From assembly GCA_964480915.1 (NCBI GenBank), contig CAYZRS010000026.1:3447-67446 (forward strand): DNA of 64,000 nucleotides, written 5' to 3'. Shown here in pieces: positions 26,801 to 38,800 of the stretch. A program made the translations under genes and the position numbers. A model generated the notes under the pieces. That model did no database searches, was not told the DNA's origin, and saw nothing but the letters and a program-made list of their open reading frames with translations. The DNA comes from CAWGCE01 sp964480915. GTDB lineage: Bacteria > Planctomycetota > Planctomycetia > Pirellulales > Pirellulaceae. Numbering within the stretch: the first letter of the stretch is position 1; each line of letters begins with the position of its first letter.

Positions 26801-29800
26801 TTGGTCGTGACTAAGGATGACGGCGCGATCTCCGTTGCCGCGGGGGCGTCGGTGGTTTATACGATCAATTACAGCAACACCGGTTCGCAGGGAGCCACCG
26901 GTGTCGTGGTCACAGAGTCGCTTCCCGTCGGCGCCACGTTTGACGCAGCCAACAGTACGGCCGGCTGGATCGAATCGCCGGTGGGAAGTGGCACGTACGA
27001 GTTCACTGTCGGCTCGCTCGCCTCGGGCAGTGGCGGCAGTCTCGCCTTCGCGGTGCTGGTCGATGATCCAGTGGCGGCGGGGGTGAATCAACTCGTCAAC
27101 AATGTGGCGATCGCCGACGATGGAACCAACGGCACCGACGAGGATCCGAGCGACAACACGGACAGTGATACTGATTCGCTCGTCGCGGCTCCTGATCTCT
27201 ATGTCACCAAAGACGACAGCCAGACGGTCGTGGCGGCTGGTGGCTCGGCCGTTTACGCGATCAGCTATGGAAATGATGGCTCGCAGGATGCCACCGGAGT
27301 CGTGCTCACGGAGACACTTCCAGCCGGAGTCACCTTTGACGCGGCCAACAGCTCTGCCGGTTGGAGTGAAACGGCTCCTGGCAGTGGCGTCTTCACGCTC
27401 AGTATCGGCAGCTTAGCGTCGGGCGCATCGAGCAGTGTGAATTTCGCGGTCACGATCAATGACCCACAGGCGGCGGGTGTCGATCAGATTGTGAACAACG
27501 TGAGCATCGCGGACGACGGCGCCAACGGTGCCGATGAGGACGTGTCCGACAACAGTGATAGTGATACGGACACGGTCACCGCCGCCCCTGATCTCTTTGT
27601 TACCAAGGACGATGGCAATGGGGCGGTAGCAGCCGGCGATAGTGTCAGTTACACGATCAACTACGGCAATGATGGAACACAGGGTGCGACCGGAGTCGTG
27701 CTGACAGAGACCTTGCCCGCGAATGCCGCTTTTGACGCGGCGAACAGCACAGCCGGCTGGACCGAGACCGCGCCTGGCAGTGGTGTCTTCACGTGGAGTA
27801 TCGGTGCGCTCGCTTCCGGTGCCAGCGGCAGTGTGACGTTTGCCGTCATTGTGGATGATCCGCAAGCGGCCGGCGTCGACCAGTTGATCAACACGGTTTC
27901 CATTGCCGATGACGGCGCCAACGGAACTGACGAAGATGGGAGCGACAATAGCGACGGCGACACCGACGCGTTAACAGCGGCTCCTGATCTGTTCATTACG
28001 AAGGATGATGGGCTGATGGTCGTCGCAGCGGGGCAGGGCGTGGTCTATGCCATCAACTACGGCAACGACGGATCGCAAGACGCAACCGGCGTCGTGATCA
28101 CCGAAACACTGCCTGCCAATGCCATGTTTGACGCGGCCAATAGTACGTCCGGTTGGACCGAAACCGCACCCGGCAGTGGCATCTACACGTTCAGTATTGG
28201 CGCTTTGGCGTCGGGCGCGAGTGGCAATGTGAACTTTGCGGTGATTGTGGACGACCCGCAAGCAGCTGGCGTGACGCAACTGGTGAACAGCGTCGCCATC
28301 GCCGACGACGGTGCCAATGGTGTCGACGAAGACCCCTCGGACAACAGCGATAACGACACGGATTCGCTGACGGCTGCTCCCGACCTATTCATCACCAAAG
28401 ACGATAGCCTGACCGTTGTGACGGCCGGGGCGGACGTCATCTACTCCATCAATTACGGCAACGATGGATCGCAAGATGCCACGGGCGTCGTGATCACCGA
28501 AACACTGCCGATCGGTGCCACGTTTGATGCGGCCAATAGTACTGCCGGCTGGGCTGAAACGGCGCCGGGCAGCGGCGTCTATACATTCAACGTCGGTGCG
28601 CTCGCATCAGGAGCCAGTGGAAGCGTGAATTTTGCGGTATCGGTGAACGATCCGCAGGCTGCGGGCGTCGACCAACTCGTCAACAACGTCAGTATTGCCG
28701 ATGACGGAGCCAATGGAACCGACGAAGATTTGTCGGACAATGATGACAATGACGTCGACACCCTCACCGCCGCGCCAGACCTATTCGTCACGAAAGACGA
28801 TGGGGCGAGCGTCGTGGCCGCCGGGGATCTTCTCGTCTATACGATCAATTATGGCAACGATGGGACCCAAGGCGCTACCGGCGTCGTGCTTACCGAGACC
28901 TTGCCCGCGAATGCTACGTTTGCTGCGGCCAATAGTACGGCCGGCTGGACCGAGACAGCACCGGGCAGCGGAGTCTTCACGTTCAGCGTCGGGTCGTTGG
29001 CAGCTGGGGCCAGCGGTAGCGTTGACTTTGCCGTCATCGTCGATGATCCGCAGAACGCCGGTGTCGAGCAGCTCGTGAATAATGTGGCCATCGCGGATGA
29101 TGGTAGCAACGGCGCCGACGAAGACCCTTCGGATAACTCGGATGCCGACACCGACACGGTCACCGCGGCGCCCGACCTGTTCATTACGAAGGATGACGGT
29201 CAGTCGGTTGTCTCTGCTGGCGATCGTCTGGTCTACACCATCAACTACGGGAATGATGGTTCGCAAGATGCGACCGGTGTCGTCATCACTGAAACGCTGC
29301 CGTCCAACGCCGCCTTCGATGCGGCTAATAGTACGGCCGGCTGGACCGAGACAGCACCGGGCAGCGGAGTCTTTACGTTCAGCGTCGGCGCGCTCGCATC
29401 GGGCTCGTCGGGAAGCGTGGCCTTCGCTGTGATCGTTGACAGCGCCCAAGCGGCGAATGTTGATCAGCTCGTCAACAATGTTTCGATCATGGACGACGGC
29501 GCGAATGGGACGGATGAAGACCTGTCCGACAATACCGACGTCGATACGGATGGGCTCGTGGCTGCACCCGACTTGGTGATTGTCAAAGATGACGGCAACA
29601 CGGTCGTCGCGGCGGGCGATAGCCTGATCTACACGATCAACTACAGTAATGCCGGTTCACAAAATGCGACGGGTGTCGTCATCACGGAGACGTTGCCGAC
29701 CGGAGCCACCTTCGACGCCGCCAACAGTACGGCCGGTTGGATCGAGACGGCGCCCGGCAGTGGTGTGTACACGTTCTCGGTTGGTGCGCTTAATGTTGGA

Positions 29801-32800
29801 GCCAGCGGGTCGGTGGCGTTTGCTGTTACGGTTGACGATCCGCAGAGCGCAGGGATCGACCAGCTCGTGAATAATGTTTCCATTGCGGATGATGGTTCGC
29901 AGGGCGCAGATGAGAATCCGGCCAACAATAGTGACACCGATACCGATGTGCTGACGGCGGCGCCCGATCTGTTCATCGCGAAGGATGACGGGGCGACCGT
30001 GGTGGCGGCTGGCGATAGCCTGAGCTACACGATCAATTACGGTAACGATGGGACGCAAGGCGCCACAGGCGTGGTCATCACCGAGGTGTTGCCGACCGGA
30101 GCTACGTTTGATGCGGCTGGCAGCACGGCGGGTTGGACCGAGACCGCTCCGGGCAGCGGCATCTACACCTTGAGCGTCGGCGGTTTGGCTTCTGGTGCCA
30201 GCGGCAGCGTGACGTTTGCTGTCACGGTAGACGATCCGCAAGCCGCGGGCGTCGATCAACTGATCAACAATGTGTCGATTACCGATGACGGCAGCAACGG
30301 AGCCGACGAGGATGCGAGTGACAATGCGGACAGCGATACAGACACGCTGAATGCAGCGCCCGACTTGTTCGTGACGAAAGATGATGGCCTGATGATCGTG
30401 GCGGCCGGCAGTAGCGCCGTCTACACGATCAACTATGGCAACGATGGAACGCAAGGGGCGACCGGCGTTACCCTCACCGAAACGCTCCCAAGCAATGCCT
30501 CGTTCGACCCGGCCAACAGTACCGCCGGTTGGACCGAAACGGCACCCGGTAGTGGCATCTACACATTCAGCATCGGCGCGCTCGCTGCGGGTGCCGGCGG
30601 CTCCGTCGATTTCGCCGTTATGGTCGATGATCCTCAGGCTGCTGGCGTCGATCAGCTCGTCAACCATGTTTCGATTGCTGACGACGGTAGCAATGGTGTG
30701 GATGAGGACCCGAGCGACAACAGCGACGGCGACACCGATGCGTTGACAGCCGCCCCCGATCTGTTCATCACCAAAACGGATGGCCTCACTGCCGTCACGG
30801 CGGGCGCCAATCTGATCTATGTGATCAATTACGGCAACGATGGTTCGCAAGATGCCACGGGCGTCCTGATCAGCGAGACGCTGCCGACGGGGGTCACCTT
30901 CGATGCCGCGAACAGCACCCCTGGCTGGACCGAAACGGCGCCGGGCAGTGGCGTGTTCACGTTTAGTGTCGGCGCACTGGCGTCTGGAGACGGTGGGACC
31001 ATTTCCTTTGCCGTGACGGTCAACGATCCGCAAGAGGCGGGCGTCGAGCAACTCGTCAATTCCGTGACGATCGCCGATGACGGCCTCAACGGAGCAGATG
31101 AAGACCTCAGCGATAACAGCGATTCAGACATCGATACGCTCCTGGCTGCCCCCGACCTGTTCATCGTGAAGGATGATGGTGAGACGGTGGTGGCGGCTGG
31201 TGATAGCGTTATCTACACGATCAACTACGGCAACGATGGGACTCAGGGCGCTACCGGTGTCGTCATTACCGAGACGCTACCCGTCGGAGCCACATTTGAC
31301 GCGGCCAACAGTAGCGCCGGCTGGACCGAAACGGCGCCTGGCAGCGGCACCTTTACCTTCAACGTGGGCGGCTTGGCCTCGGGGGCCAGCGGCAGCGTTG
31401 CGTTCGCCGTGCTGGTCGACGATCCGCAAGATGCCGGGGTCGATCAGTTGATCAACAATGTCTCCATCGCCGACGACGGCGCCAACGGTGCCGACGAGGA
31501 TCCGAGCGACAACAGTGACGATGACGTCGACACACTCACGGCCGCCCCTGACCTGTTCATCAGCAAGGATGACGGAGCCACGGTCGTGACCGTGGGCAAT
31601 TCGGTTGTCTACACCATCAACTATGGCAATGACGGTACGCAGGGCGCCACCGGTGTCGTGATCACCGAAACGCTGCCAGCCGGAGCGACGTTTGACGCCG
31701 CAAACAGCACGGCCGGTTGGGTGGAGACGGCGCCCGGGAGTGGCACCTATCAATTCACGGTGGGAGGCCTCGCCTCGGGTCTCTCTGGCAGCGTGACGTT
31801 TGCGGTCGTCGTCGACGATCCGCTCGCGGCCGGGATCGATGACTTGGTCAATAACGTCGCCATCGCAGACGACGGCACCAACGGTCCGGACGAAGATCCA
31901 AGTGACAATTCAGATGTCGACACGGACGTGATCGATGCCGTGCCCGATCTGTTTGTGACGAAAGATGATGGGCTGACCGAAGTCAATCCTGGAAATGTTG
32001 TCACTTACACCATCAACTACGGAAATATCGGCGATCAGGGTGCGACCGGCGTGGTGCTCACCGAAGCCTTGCCCGCCGGATCGGCATTTAATGCGGCTGG
32101 CAGCACGGCCGGTTGGACCGAGACGGCACCCGGGAGCGGCCTCTTCCAGTTTGCGGTTGGCTCCTTGGCCGCGGACGCCACTGGCTCGGTGACGTTCTCC
32201 GTCGTAGTGGATGATCCGATCGCTGCTGGAATCGATCAGCTGATCAACAATGTCACGATTGCCGACGACGGGACGAACGGCACCGACAGCGATCTCACCA
32301 ACAACAGCGACGACGATATTGACGTCGTGATTGCCGGGCCCGACCTGTTTGTCACCAAGGACGACAGCGATACGTTGGTCACCACAGGGGACACGGTCGT
32401 CTACGTCATCAATTACGGCAATACCGGTTCACAGGATGCCACTGGCGTGGTGCTCACCGAAACGTTGCCTGTCGGTTCCACGTTCGATGCTGCCAACAGC
32501 ACGGCCGGTTGGACCGAGACCGCTCCCGGCAGCGGCGTCTTCGAATTCAATGTGGGAGCGCTGGCCGTCAATGCGACGGGGAGCGTGAACTTTGCCGTCA
32601 CCGTTAACGATCCGCAGGACGCCGGAGTCGACAATCTGGTCAACACGGTCGCGATTGCCGACGACGGAGCCAATGGACCGGACGAGAATCTGGCCGACAA
32701 TAGTGACACGGACAGCGATGTGCTGGATGCGACGCCCGATCTGTATATCTCAAAAGACGACGGGCAAGCTGTCGTCGTCGTGGGGGATGTCGTTATCTAC

Positions 32801-35800
32801 ACCATCGACTATGGAAATGATGGCAACCAAGGTGCCACGGGAGTCGTCATCACGGAAACGGTACCGGTCGGTTCAGCTTTCGACGCCGCGAATAGCACGG
32901 CGGGCTGGACTGAAACGGCACCCGGTAGCGGAGTGTTCGAATTCAACGTCGGGTCGCTGCCGGCCGACACGATGGGCAGCGTTGCATTTGCCGTCGTCGT
33001 GGACAATCCGATTGCGGCCGGAATCGATGACCTGGTAAACAACGTTTCGATTGCCGATGACGGCGCGAATGGCGTTGATCCCGATCTCAGCGACAACAGT
33101 GCGACCGATGTCGACGTGATCGATGCTGAGCCCGATTTGTTCGTCAATAAGGATGATGGCGTCGGTGTGGTCACCGTCGGCGATTTGGTGATCTACACGA
33201 TCAACTATGGGAATGACGGTTCTCAAGGAGCCACAGGGGTCGTGTTGACCGAGACGTTGCCGGCGGGATCGTCGTTTGATGCGGCCAATAGTACCGCTGG
33301 CTGGACAGAGACGTCGCCCGGTAGTGGCGTCTTTCAATTCGACATTGGAGCCTTGCCGTCCGGCACATCGGCCTCTGTCGCCTTCGCCGTGATTGTCGAT
33401 AACCCGGTCGCCGCTGGGATCGATCAGCTGATCAACAATGTCACGATTAGTGATGATGGAACCAATGGTCCCGACGAAGACCCGAGCGACAACATGGACA
33501 GCGATGTTGATACGCTGAACGCGAACCCGGAACTATCGATCACGAAAGATGATGGCATCGGGACGTTGAATGCTGGCGATGGTACGGCCTATACGATCAA
33601 TTACGCGAACACAGGCAGCCAGGGCGCGACGGGAGTCGTATTGACCGAAACGCTGCCGACAGGCACCACGTTTGACGCGGCCAACAGCTCGGCTGGCTGG
33701 GTCGAGACGGCGCCTGGTTCTGGTCTCTTCCAGTTTACGATTCCTTCGCTCGTCGCAGGCGGTTCTGGGTCGGTTCAATTCGCTGTGGTCGTGGACAACC
33801 CGCTCGCCGCCGGCATCGATCAGTTGATCAACACGGTTACGATCAGTGATGACGGCACCAATGGCCCCGAGGCCGACTTCAGCGACAACACGGCGACCGA
33901 TACCGACGGCGTTGTGGCGGCTCCCGATCTGTACGTATCGAAGAGCGACGGTGACGCCAGCGTGACGCCCGGCGGATTAGCCATCTATACGATCAGTTAC
34001 GGTAACGACGGGACGCAGGGCGCGACCGGGGTCACGCTCTTCGAGCTCTTGCCGGCCAACACCGTTTTCGATCCGACGAACAGTTCACCCGGTTGGACCG
34101 AATCTTTTCCTGGTGAGTACGAGCTCGCGATCGGCGACCTAGCCTCCGGTGAAACAGGAACGGCCACGTTTGCGGTCATCGTCAATTCGGGCATCCCGAG
34201 CGGCGTGCCGGCCATTGAAAACCTGGTTCAAATCGTCGATGACGGAGCGAATGGCCTCGATGAAGACGACGAGGACAACCGCGGCTTCGACGACACGCCG
34301 CTGATTACGGCACCGGATGTCATGGTGACGAAAACGGACGGGGGGATCACTGCCAGCCCAGGCGACACGGTCGTCTATACGTTGACCTATGCCAATGTGG
34401 GCAACGTCGGCACGGCGAATGTTGTCGTGACGGAATTCCTGCCAAACAATTCGACCTACGACGCAGCCAGCAGCACCATCGGCTGGACCGAAGTCTCTCC
34501 AGGCGTTTTCGAATTCAGCATCGACACATTGGCGGCCGGCGAATCAGGCACTATCGATTTCGCAGTGATCGTCGATGATCCGCTCACGCCCGGCGTGACG
34601 CAGTTGGTGAACAATGCCACGATTGTCGACGATGGCGTCAGCGGCGCCGACGCCAATCCGAACAACAACGACGCCATGGATAGTACGCCGCTCGTCGCAG
34701 GTCCCGATCTCTACGTCCTCAAAGACGACGGTCAGACGGTCGTTCGCCCAGGAGACGCGTTGGTCTACACGATCAACTATGGCAACAACGGGACGCGGGG
34801 AGCGACGGGAGTCGTCCTAACCGAGACGCTGCCTGTCGGAGCCACCTTCGATGCGGCCAACAGCACCGCCGGGTGGGTCGAGACAGCCGTTGGTAGCGGC
34901 CTCTTTGAACTCACGGTGGGGCCATTGCTGGTCGGAGCGACCGGGTCGGCCGATTTTGCGGTCGTGCTGGACGATCCGTTGGCTGCCGGCATCGACGATC
35001 TCGTAAACAACGTCTCGATCACCGATGACGGAGCGAATGGCGCGGATGAAAATCTGGCCGACAATAACGCCAGCGACACCGACATTGTTAACGCGGCCCC
35101 GAACCTGTTCATTACGAAAGATGATGGTCAGACGGTCGCTCAGGCTGGTGATCAGCTGGTCTACACGATCAACTATGGCAACAACGGCGACCAGGACGCG
35201 ACCGGAGTCATCCTGACGGAGACGTTGCCAGCTGGAACGACCTTCGATGCGGCCAATAGCTCGGCCGGCTGGATGCAAGTCAGTACCGGCGTCTATCGAT
35301 TGACGTTGGGCGCCTTAGCGGTTGGCGAAACGGGGTCCGTCACGTTTACGGTCAACGTCGACAATCCGGTCGCCGCGGGCCTCAATCAACTCGTCAATAA
35401 TGCCTCGATCGCCGACGACGGGACGAATGGTCCAGAAAGCAACTCGGGCGACAACAATGCGATCGATACCGATACGCTGAATGCGGCACCCGATCTGTGG
35501 GTGACGAAGGATGACGGTGGCGCCACCGTAACACCGGGCGGTGCGATCATTTGGTCCATCCAATACGGCAACGATGGAACGCAGGACGCGACCGACGTCG
35601 TGTTGACCGAAACGCTCCCTGCAAACGCCACGTTCAATGCGACCGACAGCGACTCCCGCTGGTCAGAAACGGCACCAGGCAGTGGCGTCTATGAGCTGCA
35701 ACTGGGCGCCTTGGCCGCTGGGCAAATGAACGCTGTCGCCTTCGCTGTGAATGTCAACTCGACGATTCCTGGCGGAGTGACCACGATCGATAACATTGTC

Positions 35801-38800
35801 GGGATTGCTGACGACGGCCTGAACGGTCCGGATGAAGACCCGGCTGACAATACTCACAGCGATGACACGCCGATCATCTCAGCGGTCGATCTGGTCGTGA
35901 CGAAATCGGACGGCGGAGTCACCGCCACCGCTGGTGATGTCGTGACCTATACCTTGTCGTACTCCAACCAGGGGAACATTGGCGCCACGGGCGTGGTCAT
36001 TACGGAAACGGTGCCCACGAATTCGTCGTTCGATCCGGTGAACAGTTCAGGCGGCTGGGTCGAGTCGCCCGTGGGGAGCGGCAACTATGTCTTCTCTGTG
36101 GGATCGCTGGCGGCTGGCGGGTCAGGGTCGGTCATGTTTGCAGTCGTCGTCGACGATCCGCTGGCGCCTGGCGTGACGCTGCTCAATAACACAGCGAGCA
36201 TCAGCGATGATGGAGCCAACGGAGCCGATGCGAATCCCGGCGATAACCTGACCGCCGATGATACGCCGCTGATCGCCGGCCCCGATCTGTTCATCATGAA
36301 AGATGATGGAGAGAGCGTCGTCGTCGCTGGTCAAGCACTGACATACACGATCAACTATGGCAACGACGGTTCCCAAGATGCGACCGGCGTCGTGATCACG
36401 GAAACGCTGCCGGCAGGCCTGAGCTTCGACCCCGCGAATAGCTCGGCGGGCTGGGTCGAGACGGCTGCCGGAAGTGGCCTCTTCACCTACAACGTGGGGA
36501 GCCTGCTCGCGGGGTCGAACGGGAGCATCACGTTTGCCGTCATCGTCGACGATCCGCTCGCCTCCGGCGTCGAGCAACTCGTGAACAACGTTTCCATTGC
36601 CGACGATGGGGCGAACGGGCTGGACGAGGATCCAAGCGACAATACGGCGACCGACACCGATACCGTCGATGCGGCTCCTAATCTATACGTTGTCAAAGAC
36701 GACTCTCAGACGTCGGTGGCGCCTGGTGATGTACTGATCTACGCGATCAATTACGGAAACGACGGTTCTCAGGATGCCACCGGAGTGGTCTTGACCGAAT
36801 CGTTGCCGATGGGAACGACGTTTGATCCGGCCGGCAGCTCGACGGGCTGGGCGGAAACGGCGCCGGGCAGTGGTGTGTTCGAATACACGATTGGCGGTTT
36901 GGCCGCTGGCAGTCATGGGACGCTCACCTTCGCGGTGACCGTCAACCAACCTTTGGCTGCTGGCATCGACCAGTTGGTTAATAGCGTAACCATTGCCGAT
37001 GACGGGACCAACGGTGCCGAAGTCGATCTCAGCGACAATTCGGACAATGACATCGACACCGTCATCGCAGCGCCGGATCTCGTGGTCACGAAAGAGGACG
37101 GTGGAGTCAATGTGACGCCGGCGGGAATCGTGACGTGGACGATTCACTACGCGAATGTGGGTAGCCAAGACGCAACCGGTGTGGTGCTCACGGAAATGCT
37201 ACCTGCCAACACGACCTTTGATGCCGCTGGCAGCGATGCTGGCTGGGCCGAAACATTCCCGGGAAGTCGCATCTACACCTACGCCGTAGGGGATCTGGCA
37301 GCCGGACAGTCGGCCTCCGTCCTGTTTGCTGTGCGAGTCGACGCATCGATTCCTAGTGGCGTTCCGGCGATCGATAACACGGTCACCATCGCCGATGACG
37401 GCACGAACGGCGGCGACGAGGACCCCACGAACAACAGCGACAGCGACTCGACCCCGGTCGTGTCGGCGCCCGATTTGGTCCTCACGAAATCGGATGCAGG
37501 TTTCAGTGCCATGCCCAACGACACGGTCATCTACACGCTGTCCTACTCGAACGTCGGGAATGTCGATGCGACAGGTGTCGTCATCACAGAACAGCTTCCC
37601 CTGGGAACGACCTTCGCGGCGGTCAACAGCAGCACGGGTTGGATCGAGACAGCGCCTGGCAGCGGGCTCTATACGTATGCAATTGGTAACTTAGCGTCCG
37701 GAGATGCGGGGACGGTCACCTTTGCAGTGACGATCAACGATCCGCTCATGGCCGGTCTGGAGGCCGTGGAGAACTCGGCCCACATCAGTGATGACGGAGC
37801 CAATGGACCTGACGCTAACGACCTAAATAATGTTGCCACCGACGATACGCCCATCACGGCCGCTCCTGACCTCTTCGTCTTGAAGGACGATGGGAACGTC
37901 ATTGTCGCGGCCGGAGATACGCTGATTTACACGATCAACTACGGAAACGCCGGGACGCAGAATGCCAGCGGTGTCGTGTTGACCGAAACGATCCCGCTCG
38001 GAACGATGTTTGATGGGGCCAATAGCGATCCCGGTTGGACGGAAACGTCGCCCGGGAGCGGCGTCTATGAATTTGCCGTCGGCTCACTTTTGGTGAACGA
38101 AACAAGGTCCCTCCAATTCGCCGTGATCGTGGATGATCCGTTGGCACCAACCATCGTCCAGTTGCTCAATGCGGTCACGATTTCTGATGACGGTACGAGC
38201 GGCCCGGATGAAAACCCGGCCGACAACAGCGACAGCGACATTGACGTGTTTGACATGGCGGTCGATCTGAGCGTGGTCAAAGATAATGGTCAGATCATCG
38301 CAACCGCAGGCGAAACGCTGGTCTACAGCATCCAGTATGCGAACAACGGTTCCGCGACAGCCACGGGAGTCATCCTCACGGAAACGCTTCCGCAAGGCAC
38401 GACCTTCGACAGCCAGGCAAGCAGTGCCGGCTGGAGCGAAACGACGCCCGGCAGTGGCACCTATACGCTGTCGATCGGCACGCTAACTGCCGGCGAAACG
38501 GGGTCGGTTGAATTTGCCGTCGTCGTTGCCGATACGTGGGCGGCCGGTATTCAGCAACTGCTGAATGAAGTGACCATCACCGACGACAGTGCCAGCGGAG
38601 CCGATCTCAATCCGGCCGACAACCGATACGAGGAGATCGATCTGCTGGAGGTGGCCCCGGACCTGTCTCTCGTGAAAGATGACGGGAACGCGACCGTACT
38701 GGCTGGTGGTGATATCGTCTATACGCTGACTTACGCGAACCATGGTCAGCAAGAGGCGGTGGGAGTCGTCATTACCGAGAATCTCCCGGCGAACTCGACG

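Noticed and set aside
29657..31051. Minus-strand frame of 464 codons in the DUF11 array
   Set aside because: It repeats with the DUF11 unit length and exists because the repeats lack stops in that antisense frame. It is not a gene.
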